DNA of 64,000 bases from Guptibacillus hwajinpoensis (GCF_020524165.1 NZ_JAIVKU010000003.1:390135-454134), one strand, 5' to 3'; positions 1 to 10,300 are shown, counted from the stretch's first letter. Numbers and translations: made by a program. Notes: generated by a model not told the origin, from the letters alone.

Positions 1-655
1 GAAATCCAACAATGATCGCATAGAGAAATGGAGCAATTGGAATTCTCCATTTCTTGGCTAACATCAATGTGATTCCGATCAGAAGAAGGTAAAAGACTAC
101 AGCGAGCCAGCCTGGCATGTCTACTAATGAGGCGGTTTTGACTGCTTTCCCCTGAACTTCATCTGTTGGGATAAAAGAAGTCATGAATCCAGCAACAATC
201 GGTATTGTTGAGACAAGCATCATAATACGCACCGTTTGAAAGGCCGCAACCATGCCAAGATTGGCCTTATACTCACGACTTAGCGCCATCATTACAGAAG
301 CTCCGGCAGGTAAACAGCAAAATAGAGCGGTTTTAGCATCAAGATTTGAGTACTTGGCTAAGATTTTCCCCAGCAGCCAACTGACAAATAATAGGGTAAT
401 GATTGAGACAAAGAGCGGTAGTATGTAACTAGCAACCTCTTTAAACATTTCTACTCTAATCGTAAGGCTAATACTTATACCGATAATCGCTAATGCGAGA
501 TCGAAAAGAAGATTGGGATAGGATATGTCATCAATGAATAATCGATAAAATGCACCAATGAGCATGGCTCCTAATAGCCATCCTGCTGGTATATTCAAAA
601 GATCGAATAAATAACCAACAGTAAACGCCACAATAAGTAGTATTGTCTTTTTCAT
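1..655 (-). CDS. AbrB-family (AmoA-like duplication) membrane protein, 3' part cut by window edge
   Basis: The minus strand has an open frame from ATG at 655, behind AAAGGAG about 7 bases upstream, running off the window start with no stop, so about 218 residues of the N-terminal part are present. The translation is almost entirely hydrophobic with repeated Gly-rich helices (N-terminus MKKTILLIVAFTVGYLFDL, later LPAGASVMMALSREYKA and DMPGWLAVVFYLLLIG). This pattern fits the AbrB/AmoA-like membrane family, whose members are loosely called ammonia monooxygenases and are unlike the DNA-binding AbrB. The transported substrate, if any, is unknown. It diverges from the fructan operon and probably has no link to it. 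Confidence 0.72.
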   Translation of the reverse strand, partial: MKKTILLIVAFTVGYLFDLLNIPAGWLLGAMLIGAFYRLFIDDISYPNLLFDLALAIIGISISLTIRVEMFKEVASYILPLFVSIITLLFVSWLLGKILAKYSNLDAKTALFCCLPAGASVMMALSREYKANLGMVAAFQTVRIMMLVSTIPIVAGFMTSFIPTDEVQGKAVKTASLVDMPGWLAVVFYLLLIGITLMLAKKWRIPIAPFLYAIIVGF

Positions 656-1240
656 TAAGTAACTCCTTTAGTATTGAGATGTGTGTTCCAGGACGGACAA
701 AGTAAGTTTAATCATTCTAGCATAGATGTAGGAGACGATTCATTGAATAGGGCTTGTGTGATTAAACGGTTAGCAACCTCTATTGGTAATAGGGGGAATG
801 AAGTTTCATTAGTTCTTCACGTTTAGGGTGATTGATGTGTGGTGAAAATCAGAAAGTCAAAAGCCTTTTCTTAAAGGAAAATAGAGGTGACAACAAAAGC
901 CAGGATAACAAAAGGGCAATCATTTGGTAGCAATCGCAATCTATGGTCAGTAATCCTGTTTGGAATTGGACTTGCTGCATTTTTAGATGTACCATACCGA
1001 GACTTTTAATCTCATACAGTATGATGACATGGGAGAAACATTATAGGAACATCTTGTGAATCTTGAATTTTAGGATCTTCTACTTTTTTTCAACTCTTTT
1101 TGTTTTACAACTTCAGTAGGTTCAGCTCATACATAGATAATATTTAGAGTAGAATTGGTGAACTGTGACTTATGTGATTACTACTGTTGTTCTTTCTGTC
1201 CTGAATTGCGAAATATCTGTTTCAATTTTCTAAAAACAAG
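656..1240. other. Gene-poor stretch between AbrB-family gene and fructan operon
   Basis: No convincing intact gene was found in this stretch. The only coding-like piece is the short frame at 887-1009, listed separately. The rest is AT-rich with stops in all frames. Confidence 0.5.
887..1009 (+). pseudogene. Possible remnant of a DUF2243 membrane protein gene
   Basis: A GTG-started 40-codon frame behind AAAGGA encodes a segment reading NLWSVILFGIGLAAFLD. This resembles the conserved N-terminus of DUF2243 membrane proteins as remembered. The similarity stops after the first helix, where the frame diverges and ends at TAA, and no continuation was found in the other frames downstream. I infer a decayed or truncated gene. 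A chance short ORF is possible. Confidence 0.3.
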
Positions 1241-1269
1241 TTGACACGAAATAAGAAACCGCTTACAAT
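1241..1269 (+). promoter_or_regulatory. Sigma-A promoter of the fructan ABC/GH32 operon with overlapping cre-like site
   Basis: A perfect -35 TTGACA (1241-1246), a 17-base spacer and -10 TACAAT (1264-1269). AGAAACCGCTTACA at 1254-1267 overlaps the -10 and, with the base before it, matches the CcpA cre consensus WTGNAANCGNWNNCW at 14 of 15 positions. Repression by CcpA on preferred sugars is inferred. Confidence 0.7.
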
Positions 1270-1289
1270 AAAGTCAATCAAAACATCTA

Positions 1290-1303
1290 CGTAAACGATT
1301 AAA
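1290..1303. promoter_or_regulatory. LacI-type operator copy 1
   Basis: CGTAAACGATTAAA lies about 20 bases after the -10 hexamer. It matches the palindromic motif also found at 1379-1402, 13461-13472 and 13509-13522. It is probably bound by the LacI-family protein encoded at 13581-14606. Confidence 0.6.
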
Positions 1304-1378
1304 TGAATTTTTCTTTTCATGATACGTGACTGATTAAACGAATCGCCCACAGGGAATTCATTTTTTTTACTACAAAAA

Positions 1379-1402
1379 GTAATCGATTACGTAAACGATT
1401 AA
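1379..1402. promoter_or_regulatory. LacI-type operator, two abutting copies
   Basis: The perfect 12-base palindrome GTAATCGATTAC (1379-1390) is followed at once by CGTAAACGATTAA (1390-1402). The pair lies 20 bases before the first permease ATG, between promoter and gene, where a bound repressor could block elongation or support looping with copy 1. Confidence 0.65.
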
Positions 1403-1421
1403 TTATAGGTGAGGAGAGATT

Positions 1422-2378
1422 ATGGAGACGAAACTTAGAGCGTTACCTAGAAGAAATGTCCGTAGTGTCCCAAAGGTCAACAGCTCCTGGAAAAAGGTTT
1501 TACATAACTATGAATTGTACTTATTTCTACTTCCTACGTTAATTTACTTCATTGTCTTTCACTACGTACCGATGTATGGCGTTCTCATTGCATTTCAAGA
1601 TTACATGCCCACTTTGGGGGTTTCAGGAAGTCCGTGGGTCGGTTTTGAACACTTCGAACGCTTCTTCAATTCCTTTCAGTTCTGGACATTGTTAGAGAAC
1701 ACCCTTGAACTTAGTGTGCTACAGTTATTATTTGGCTTCCCGCTACCCGTCATCATTGCGCTTCTCTTAAATCAGTTACGAAATCAACGTTACAAAAAGT
1801 TTGTACAAACAGTGATTTATGCGCCTCACTTTATCTCGGTTGTTGTTCTCGTAGGTATGGTTTACGTGTTTTTCTCACCGAATGGACTCATTAACAATTT
1901 TCTCATGATCTTTGGTGCCGAACCAGTTCACTTTATGTCGCAGGCAGGTTGGTTTAAGCCACTCTACATTTCTTCAGGATTGTGGCAAGAAACAGGTTGG
2001 GCAGCGATCATTTATCTTGCCGCATTAGCTGGCGTTAGTCCGGAAGTTCATGAAGCAGCGATTATGGATGGCGCTAATAAGTGGCAGCGAATTCTTCATG
2101 TTGATATTCCAGCGATCTTACCTACGGCGATGATTTTATTAGTTCTCTCAGTAGGAAATCTCATGAACATTGGATTCGAGAAAGCGTATTTAATGCAAAC
2201 GCCGTTAAACGTTTCAGCAGGAGAAATTATTCCAACTTATGTGTATAAAGTTGGTTTACAGGGTGCTCAGTACAGTTTTGCTGCAGCGGTTGGATTGTTT
2301 AATGCCGTCATAAACTTTATCTTGTTATGGGCAGTAAATCGAGCTGCCAAGAAGTTATCTGGTTCTGGCCTATGGTAA
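1422..2378 (+). CDS. ABC sugar transporter permease, LplB/YtcP-type (fructan locus)
   Basis: This is an inner-membrane permease of a carbohydrate ABC importer. At 318 residues it has about six hydrophobic helices, the first near residues 31-50, and a cytoplasmic EAA loop reading EVHEAAIMDGANKWQRI around residues 213-229, the docking site for the ATPase. ATG at 1422 is preceded by GAGGAG, 5 bases away. It starts the operon and is 13 bases from the second permease. No ATPase gene lies in the locus, so I infer energising by a shared MsmX-like ATPase encoded elsewhere, as known for other Bacillus oligosaccharide importers. The substrate is inferred from the neighbouring GH32 genes to be fructo-oligosaccharides. 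Confidence 0.9.
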   Translation: METKLRALPRRNVRSVPKVNSSWKKVLHNYELYLFLLPTLIYFIVFHYVPMYGVLIAFQDYMPTLGVSGSPWVGFEHFERFFNSFQFWTLLENTLELSVLQLLFGFPLPVIIALLLNQLRNQRYKKFVQTVIYAPHFISVVVLVGMVYVFFSPNGLINNFLMIFGAEPVHFMSQAGWFKPLYISSGLWQETGWAAIIYLAALAGVSPEVHEAAIMDGANKWQRILHVDIPAILPTAMILLVLSVGNLMNIGFEKAYLMQTPLNVSAGEIIPTYVYKVGLQGAQYSFAAAVGLFNAVINFILLWAVNRAAKKLSGSGLW

Positions 2379-2391
2379 GGGGGAGTAAGCA

Positions 2392-3309
2392 ATGACTCAA
2401 TTTGTGATGAATCGATCGAAATTATGGTCTAGGAAATCGAAAGAGGATAAGATATTTGATCTGATTAATCTCCTCTTTCTTACAACGCTCTCACTCGTTG
2501 TTATATATCCGCTGTATTTTATCATCATCGCTTCGATTAGTAACCCGGATAGCGTCTACAATGGCGATGTATGGTTTTGGCCAAAGGGGGTTACGTTTGA
2601 AGGATATGAACGAATTTTCCAGGATAACCGGATCTGGACAGGTTATAAAAATACGGTGTTGTACACCGTCGTTGGAACATTAGTGAATGTCACGTTAACA
2701 CTCATGGCAGCTTATGCGCTCTCGAGAAAAGATTTAGTCGGTAGAAATTTCTTCATGATCCTCTTTGTCTTCACCATGTTTTTCTCAGGGGGATTAATCC
2801 CAACGTATTTAGTTGTTAAAAACCTGGGCATGGTGGATACAATGTGGGCCCTCATTATTCCAAAGGCAGTTGCGGTTTGGAACCTGATTGTGGCAAGAAC
2901 ATTCTTTCAATCAACAATTCCAGATGAGTTGTTAGAATCAGCCAAAATGGATGGGTGCTCAAATACAAAATTTTTCTTAAAGATCGTGTTGCCGCTATCG
3001 AAACCAATAATTGCTGTAATGGTATTGTTTTATGCCGTTACTCACTGGAATTCATTCTTTGATGCTTTGATTTATTTAAATAATGAAGATAAATATCCGT
3101 TACAACTAATTCTAAGATCAATCCTGATTCAAAACGAAGCTTCTGCCAGCATGGTTGGTGATGTTGAATCGTTTGCTGCTCAGCAAAGAATTGCTGATTT
3201 AATTAAATACGGTGTCATTATTGTTGCGGCGATCCCGCTACTCATTCTTTATCCTTTCATCCAAAAGTATTTTGTGAAGGGAGCTTTAATTGGAAGTATT
3301 AAAGGGTGA
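2392..3309 (+). CDS. ABC sugar transporter permease, LplC/YtcP-type (fructan locus)
   Basis: This is the second membrane subunit of the same importer. It has 305 residues, about six helices and the EAA loop ELLESAKMDGCSNTKFFLKI near residues 181-200. ATG at 2392 follows GGGGGAG. The long C-terminal stretch ending LILYPFIQKYFVKGALIGSIKG is characteristic of this permease class (MalG/LplC-like). It is placed between the first permease and the binding protein, the usual lplBC-type order. Substrate is inferred from context only. Confidence 0.9.
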   Translation: MTQFVMNRSKLWSRKSKEDKIFDLINLLFLTTLSLVVIYPLYFIIIASISNPDSVYNGDVWFWPKGVTFEGYERIFQDNRIWTGYKNTVLYTVVGTLVNVTLTLMAAYALSRKDLVGRNFFMILFVFTMFFSGGLIPTYLVVKNLGMVDTMWALIIPKAVAVWNLIVARTFFQSTIPDELLESAKMDGCSNTKFFLKIVLPLSKPIIAVMVLFYAVTHWNSFFDALIYLNNEDKYPLQLILRSILIQNEASASMVGDVESFAAQQRIADLIKYGVIIVAAIPLLILYPFIQKYFVKGALIGSIKG

Positions 3310-3410
3310 CCATTTGTTTTACTTCATTATTAGGAGGTGGATCGCTAATCTTATGGCTTTACTAAGTAACTTGTGCTTGAGGTGAATTAAAACCATTCGG
3401 GGGGAATTTA

Positions 3411-5012
3411 GTGATGGGTAAACGAAAAAGTTGGTCTTTTCCGTTCATATGTTTATTGCTCTGTTTCATTCTTGTATTAAGTGCTTGTTCTTCGAAAAAT
3501 AGTAGTTCTGATGGGAAGTCTGAATCCGCTGAATTTAATAAAGAAGGACTTCCAATTGTTGACGATCAAGTCACCCTGGAATTTGTGTCACCCAAAGCAC
3601 CACTTGCTCCTAAATACGACGAGATGGAGATTTTCAATACGTTAGAAGATGAGACGAATGTGAAAATTGAATGGAGTAACATTCCAGACGACGGTTATGA
3701 AGAGAAGAAAAACTTGATGCTTGCAAGCGGTGACTTACCCGATGCGTTTTATTCGGCTAAATTTACAGATCTTGACATTGTGAAGTATGGACAAAACGGT
3801 ACGCTGATCCCTCTTGAAGATTTAATTGAAGAGCATGCGCCTAACATTCAAAAATTGTTTGAAAAACGACCTGATCTAAAAAGCATGGTAACTGCTCCAG
3901 ATGGACACATATACACGCTACCTCGTGCAGAAGAAGCTGGACTTGGAGCTGTACCAAACTTTATGTCCATTAATAAAACTTGGTTAGATGAGCTAGGGTT
4001 GGAGATGCCAACGACGCTTGAGGAGTATCATGATGTGCTTGTTGCCTTCAAAGAAAAAGATCCTAATGGAAATGGGAAGCAAGATGAAGTTCCGTTAAGT
4101 TTTATGTTCAACTTCTGGACTGGAAACTTTGGTGATATGTTTGCGGCATTTAATATGCCAGATAACGTGGATCATCGCATTGTTAGAGATGGAGAAGTAA
4201 TCTATACAGCTGTTCAACCGGAGTATAAAGAAGCCATCGACTATTATCATCAATGGATGAAAGAAGGCTTAATTGATAAAGAATCATTTACGCAAGATGT
4301 CTCTCAATACTTCGCTAAAGGGAAAAACGAAAAATATGGATCTTATATTTGGTGGGAATCTGAAGAAGTAGTTGGCCCAGAATTGAAAGATGATTATGTC
4401 CTCTTACCACCGCTTGAAGGTCCGAATGGAGATCAGGTTGTCGGTCGATCGAATTATTCTGATTACTCTCGTGGTGAGTTTGCGATCACTTCGGCAAATG
4501 CAAATCCGGAAATTACGATGCGTTGGGTTGATCAGTTATACGAAACAAAGATGTCAGCTCAAATTAACTGGGGACCAATTGGGACTATTTTTGAAGAAAA
4601 AGATGGAAAACTCGTCTTAAAAGAACAGCCTGACGATGTTGTAATGGGTGAATTAAGACAAAAGGTTGCACCAAATGGACCAGTAGCGATTTTGAAAGAA
4701 GACTTTGAAGAAACGGTTGAAATGGAACCCCGTGCAAAACAGCGTTTGGAAGATTTGAATTCGATCTATGCGCCATATCTTGAAGATGAGAATTACCCGC
4801 AAATCTTCTTTAGTCCTGATGAACTAGATGAAATTAACCGTTTAGAAGTAGATATTAAAGAATTTACAAATCAGAAGAAAGCTCAGTGGCTAATGGAAGG
4901 CGGAGTAAATGAAGAGTGGGATAGCTATAAGAAGCAGCTTGAAGACATGGGTCTAAGTCGCATAATGGAAATCTACCAGGAAGGTTTGGATCGCTTTAAA
5001 AAGAATCAATAG
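3411..5012 (+). CDS. Lipoprotein solute-binding protein of the fructan ABC importer
   Basis: An extracellular, membrane-anchored sugar-binding protein of LplA-like type (family 1 solute-binding proteins). GTG at 3411 and ATG at 3414 are both possible behind GGGGGGAA; I favour ATG 3414 on spacing. The lipobox is LVLSAC, with the lipidated Cys at residue 25 counted from ATG 3414. The mature protein is about 508 residues, acidic, and has the motif DPNGNGKQDEVPL around residues 222-234, typical of a Ca-binding loop in this family. It is followed by a 19-base-pair hairpin that may stabilise the upstream transcript. It should deliver fructo-oligosaccharides made by the secreted GH32 protein. Confidence 0.88.
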   Translation: MMGKRKSWSFPFICLLLCFILVLSACSSKNSSSDGKSESAEFNKEGLPIVDDQVTLEFVSPKAPLAPKYDEMEIFNTLEDETNVKIEWSNIPDDGYEEKKNLMLASGDLPDAFYSAKFTDLDIVKYGQNGTLIPLEDLIEEHAPNIQKLFEKRPDLKSMVTAPDGHIYTLPRAEEAGLGAVPNFMSINKTWLDELGLEMPTTLEEYHDVLVAFKEKDPNGNGKQDEVPLSFMFNFWTGNFGDMFAAFNMPDNVDHRIVRDGEVIYTAVQPEYKEAIDYYHQWMKEGLIDKESFTQDVSQYFAKGKNEKYGSYIWWESEEVVGPELKDDYVLLPPLEGPNGDQVVGRSNYSDYSRGEFAITSANANPEITMRWVDQLYETKMSAQINWGPIGTIFEEKDGKLVLKEQPDDVVMGELRQKVAPNGPVAILKEDFEETVEMEPRAKQRLEDLNSIYAPYLEDENYPQIFFSPDELDEINRLEVDIKEFTNQKKAQWLMEGGVNEEWDSYKKQLEDMGLSRIMEIYQEGLDRFKKNQ

Positions 5013-5024
5013 AAAATAGGCACA

Positions 5025-5064
5025 GTAAAGAAAGTTAGAACACTCGTGTTCTAACTTTCTTTAC
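5025..5064 (+). terminator. Perfect 19-bp hairpin between binding-protein and GH32 genes
   Basis: The arms at 5025-5043 and 5046-5064 are perfectly complementary with a 2-base tip. A poly-T run does not follow, and a Shine-Dalgarno GGGAGTG begins 6 bases later. It may be a partial terminator or a 3' stabiliser giving more transporter than enzyme, as is common behind binding-protein genes. Confidence 0.7.
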
Positions 5065-5082
5065 AAATTGGGAGTGTGATTG

Positions 5083-7302
5083 ATGGCTAATATTAAGTTG
5101 AAAAAATCATTGGTAGCGCATTGGGCATTCACAGAGGGCAGTGGAAGTATTGTCCATGACGGACCTAATCAAGATGTCATTCACTGTGTATTTAATGAGC
5201 GGCGGTCCACTTTACCTGCCGATGAACCGCAGTGGCGTAGCGGAATAACTGGACACGCCCTCATGTTTGACGGCTATTCAACTTGGATTGAACGAAAAGA
5301 AGGCATTCATTCAATCGATCAAGCATTTACCATTGAAGCTTGGCTAGCACCACGTTCGTTTGGGGGAATTGAGGATGAGCGACTGGCGGGTATTGTAAAT
5401 CAACATAATCGAGGATTGAATGAAGGGTTTATTTTAGGTGTTCATAAGCATGGAGAATGGGGACTGCAGATTGGTGTAGAAGATGACTGGATCGAAGTGC
5501 GGGCTGTGAATTCTCCGATACCGAAGTTAAAGTGGTCACATCTTGCGGCAAGTTTTAACGGTCATGAAGGAAAAATCACATTGTATTTAAATGGTGAAAA
5601 AGTGGCCGAGAAAACAATAGATAAGAACGTATCCATGTCTGTTAGTCATGAAGCGCTTTTGATTGGTAAAAGTAACGATGCGAAGATGATTGAAAATGTG
5701 TTTTCGTTAAATATGTTCAGTGGTTTACTTGATGATATTAAAATCTATAACCGAGCATTAAATGAAGAGGAAATATCAAAGAGTTTTACCGATTACCTGT
5801 TACCTTATAAAGGTGAAATCCCGCCACTACCTTATCGGAATATTGCGATCGACAGAAGCGTTTATGATCGTGACCCGCACCGCCCGAAGTTTCATTTAAC
5901 GCCGCCTGGTCATTGGATGAATGAACCCCATGCGCCTCTTTATTTCAAAGGGCAGTACCATTTGTTTTATCAGCATAATCCACAGGGTCCTTATTGGGGC
6001 AACATCCAGTGGGGACACTGGGTTAGTGATGATCTGGTGCATTGGCGCGACTTACCTCTTGCCATTGAAACAGAAGCAGATGATTTAGCTCCAGACGGCA
6101 TTTGGTCAGGAAATGCCGCTTACGATGAAGATGGATTACCCGTTTTGTTTTTTACAGCAGGCCATTCATCAAAGGTGCCCAATCAGATGACAGGATTAGC
6201 GAGAAGTACGTATAGGGAAAATCAAGATATCGATTTAAAGAAATGGAAAAAACATCCTGTACCCGTAATGATTCAGCCTAATCATATGGGTCTGCATCAT
6301 GATGGATTTCGAGATCCCTTTGTATGGAAAGAAGGAGAGATCTGGTACCAAATTGTCGGTACTGGAATAGAAGACGTAAGTGGAGCTGCGATTCTTTTCA
6401 CTTCTGATAATTTAGTTGATTGGGAATGCAAAGGATTTCTCTACGATGATAAAGAGCAGGAGTATCCTTTCTTAGGTGAAGTGTGGGAACTGCCGATTTT
6501 ACTTCCGATTGGGAAAGGAAAGCATCTTTTTATCATTAGTCCTGTTGGAAGAAATGCCGATGTTGAAGTGTTTTATTGGATTGGAACATGGGATAAACAG
6601 CGTTATCGGTTTAGACCAGATCAGAAAGAACCGCAGCTCATTGATATTGGGGATTTCCATTTTACAGGACCAAGTGCCATGATTGATCCTAAAACGGGGC
6701 GCTTGCTTTTGTTTACGATCGCTCAAGGGAGGCGTTCGCTTAAAGATGAATATGAAGCAGGATGGGCACATAATGGGGGACTTCCAGTACAACTTTGGTT
6801 ACGAGACGATGGAAGATTAGGTGTTAAGCCGATTGAAGAACTAACAAAGCTGCGTCAGAAAAAACTCGTTTCGTTAAAAGATCAATCCGTTGAAGAGACT
6901 AATGATATCTTAGCTCATGTGAAAGGAAATATGCTTGAGATCTGTGTTGAATTTCAAGGTGACGTTGCGCTTGAATATGGTGTAAAGGTTTTAAAGTCTG
7001 ATTGTGGGAATGTCGAAACCTTCGTTTATTATAACAGTCAAGAAGAGACGTTGAACGTTAGAAAGAAAACAGAGGACTCAAACGATGACCACACTCAAAG
7101 TGGAAAGCTTCTACTAAATGGAGAGCAGTTAAAGCTCCATATTTACGTCGACTGTTCAATCGTCGAGTGCTATGCCAATGAATTAAAAAGTATAACAACG
7201 AGAGTATACCCTGATATCGAAGCATTAGGATTAGAAATATCGGCGAATGATTCGGTAACAGTGAAGTCGATGGAAGTGTGGGAAATGGAAGGTGGGTTTT
7301 AA
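5083..7302 (+). CDS. Cytosolic LamG-GH32 protein with MNEP in place of MNDP
   Basis: A predicted fructan-active enzyme of 739 residues without a signal peptide, so probably cytosolic. I start it at ATG 5083 (GGGAGTG 6 bases upstream) and not at the TTG one codon before. Residues about 8-240 form a laminin-G/concanavalin-like domain (VAHWAFTEGSG, MFDGYSTWI). Residues about 260-585 form a five-bladed GH32 domain and the rest its beta-sandwich. The three GH32 acidic motifs are recognisable but altered: HWMNEPHAP with Glu281 where the nucleophile Asp of WMNDPNG is expected, FRDP with Asp411, and VWELP with Glu469 in place of WECP. It is closely related to residues 354-1100 of the secreted protein encoded next. 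The substrate is inferred to be an imported fructo-oligosaccharide. A non-hydrolytic or transferase role is possible. Confidence 0.85.
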   Translation: MANIKLKKSLVAHWAFTEGSGSIVHDGPNQDVIHCVFNERRSTLPADEPQWRSGITGHALMFDGYSTWIERKEGIHSIDQAFTIEAWLAPRSFGGIEDERLAGIVNQHNRGLNEGFILGVHKHGEWGLQIGVEDDWIEVRAVNSPIPKLKWSHLAASFNGHEGKITLYLNGEKVAEKTIDKNVSMSVSHEALLIGKSNDAKMIENVFSLNMFSGLLDDIKIYNRALNEEEISKSFTDYLLPYKGEIPPLPYRNIAIDRSVYDRDPHRPKFHLTPPGHWMNEPHAPLYFKGQYHLFYQHNPQGPYWGNIQWGHWVSDDLVHWRDLPLAIETEADDLAPDGIWSGNAAYDEDGLPVLFFTAGHSSKVPNQMTGLARSTYRENQDIDLKKWKKHPVPVMIQPNHMGLHHDGFRDPFVWKEGEIWYQIVGTGIEDVSGAAILFTSDNLVDWECKGFLYDDKEQEYPFLGEVWELPILLPIGKGKHLFIISPVGRNADVEVFYWIGTWDKQRYRFRPDQKEPQLIDIGDFHFTGPSAMIDPKTGRLLLFTIAQGRRSLKDEYEAGWAHNGGLPVQLWLRDDGRLGVKPIEELTKLRQKKLVSLKDQSVEETNDILAHVKGNMLEICVEFQGDVALEYGVKVLKSDCGNVETFVYYNSQEETLNVRKKTEDSNDDHTQSGKLLLNGEQLKLHIYVDCSIVECYANELKSITTRVYPDIEALGLEISANDSVTVKSMEVWEMEGGF

Positions 7303-7385
7303 TGTTCTGTGCCCATGCTAAAAGCTTATAACGCAAATTGCCCGAATGGATAAGTCACTTATTTTGAAGGGAGCTTTATAAACTT

Positions 7386-10300
7386 ATGCTCAATCACTGT
7401 AAGTTGAATATGGTTTCTCTGACTGTCTTATTCGTCATAAGTAGCCTGGTGCCAATCAGTATTTCGAATCCTGCTCATGCACAAACGACTATTGCAAATC
7501 CAAGTTTTGAAACTGGAGATTTAACCGGGTGGACAATTGTCAGCGGTGACGCATTCAATGAGAAAGATGTGACAGATGAAACTAGCTATTGGGATAAGCA
7601 AACATTTGATCAAAAAAACTTCTGGCATATATGGGGCGGGCGAGGAGACGACACTAAAGTTGGGGTCATGCAGTCTGAAACCTTTACTCTTGGAGGAGAT
7701 GGTCAGATTGATTTTCTAACTGGAGGAGATTCCGATCCGGATCACTTGTCAATCTCTCTCGTTAGAGAATCAGATGGAGTAGAGTTAATGAAGAAAACAG
7801 GGACTGGAACAGATACATACTCCAAAAAGAGTTGGGATGCCTCCGCTCATGTAGGTTCAGTCGTCAGAATAAAAGTTGTTGATCGTACAACAACAGGACA
7901 TATCAATATTGATGATGTGAATGTTCCGGCAACCCCTTCCTTACATGACCATGTGGAACCTTCCATTTATAATCATGATTTTGAATATACGGCGCTAACT
8001 CCTTATGAAATAAGGGGGTGGGAAATCGTGAGCGGAGATGCGTTTGGCCCAGAGAGCCTTGTTCATGAAGAAGAGTGGAGTGAAGGCGATGAATTTTCAC
8101 ATGAGGGGCGCTACCATTTATGGAGTTTTAACGATGGTGGAGATGATCAAGTAGGCGAACTGCACTCAGAGTCATTTACGATCGATCAAAATGGCGGAAT
8201 CGATTTTCTTATTGGAGGAGGGAATGACGAGGAGAATCTATATGTTGCTCTCGTAAGAACGTCTGATGGAAAAGAGTTACGAAAAGAAACCGGGCGAGAT
8301 ACGGAAAAGTACCAGCGCGTTTATTGGGATGTTTCAGAATACATTGGTGAAGAAGTGGTTATTAAAATCGTCGATAATGCTAAAGGGGCGTTTGGACATA
8401 TCAATGTTGATGACTTTCGAACAACTAGTTCTCCTTTTACTGATGGGTTAATGGCCCATTGGAGTTTAGATGAAGGTGCAGGTAAGGATACACTTGAGCA
8501 AGTCACAGGTGAAACCAATTTAATTGATTACCATCTTAGTAAGGGAGTTTTTCAGGAAGCACAGGATCCACTGTGGAAGGACGGCATTTCAAACGGTGCC
8601 TTATTATTTGATGGGTACTCTACCTGGATTAAACAGAGCCCTACGAAACTACCTGCGCCTAAAGAAGCTATAACAGTTGAAGCGTGGGTCGCGCCAAGAA
8701 ATTTTGAACATGGAGACGAAGGCCGCTTATCTGCAATCGTGAATCAGCATAACCGGGAAAAGAAAGAAGGATTCATACTCGGGAATTTTCGCCACGGTAC
8801 GTGGGGGTTACAGTTTGGTACTGGGGAGGATTGGCAGGAAGTGATGTCTGATACGCTTCTTCCTCTAAATGAGTGGTCATACGTCGTCGCAACGTACGAT
8901 AGCACAACTGGTGAAGCAGTTCTCTACCAGAATGGTGAAAAGGTAACATCACGAAAATTTGATGCTGGATCTGCGATTAAACCGAGTGTAAGAGATATGT
9001 TAATTGGAAAGAACAATGATGGTATGTGGTTGTATGGCTTTGATTTAAATATGTTTAGCGGGCTTATGGATGAAGTGAAAATTTACAATCAGGCCTTGAG
9101 TGCTGGGAATGTGAAAGATTCCTATGAGTCTTATGTAAGTGCTTTAAATGGAAATCTGCCAACTCCTGACGTGAAAACAGATCGAAGTCTTTTAACGGAT
9201 GATCAACATCGGCCCCAGTTTCATATGTCTCCTCCGAACCATTGGGGAAATGAACCAGGTGGTCCTATTTACTTTAATGGTCAATATCATGTGTTCTATC
9301 AGAGTAATCCTAGAGGACCATACTGGAATCATATTCGCTGGGGGCACCTTGTAAGTGATGATATGGTTCATTGGAGAGATGTTGACGATGCCGTTATCCC
9401 TGGGCGATATGATGTTGATCCCGAGGGGGCGTGGGCGGGTGGTGCTGTTGTCGATGATAACGGTGTGCCTGTCATCTTTTACACAGCGGGTGATGATCGT
9501 GATCAGCCTAATCAGCGCATTAATTTGGCAAGAAGTACTTTTTTGCAGGATGGGGATAACGATCTTAACCGTTGGGAAAAGAATTCAGAAGTGATTCTAG
9601 ATCAAGAAAAAGGACAGGGGATCATGGGTGAATTTCGAGATCCTTACGTTTTTAAGGATGGTGATACTTGGTACATGCTAGTGACTTCTGGTAAAGAAGG
9701 ATCTGATGGAAAACCCGTTGGAGGTACCGCACTAGTGTATTCTACAAAGGATGCGAGTTTTGAAGACTGGACCTTTGAAGGTGACTTATTCCTTGGAGAT
9801 TATGGAGCCTATCCTGAAACAGGACGCGTTTGGGAGCTGCCGATTTTGCTGCCATTAGGAGATAGCGGGAAGCATATTTTCTTAATCAACCCTGCCAAAA
9901 TGAAAAGAGAAGAGTATCAGTCGAGGTATACGTACTATTGGATTGGAACCTGGAATCCTGAGACGGCTAAATTTACGCCAGATAATGAAGCGCCTCAACT
10001 ACTTGATGTTGGAGACCATTTTACTGGACCAGCTGGAATGGTAACGCCTGATGGAAGAACCGTTATTCATAGTATTACGCAGGGCAGGCGTCCAGCAAAC
10101 GACGATTATGATGCGGGATATGCTCATAATTATGGTTTGCCGACAGAGGTTTTTTATCGAGATGACGGAAAGTTAGGGATGAAGCCGATCCAAGAGTTGA
10201 ACGAATTACGAGGCGAAGAGCTTATTAATCTGACATCGGACACGTCCATGGAAGAAGCGAATCAACTTCTATCTAACATAGAAGGAGACATGCTTGAGAT

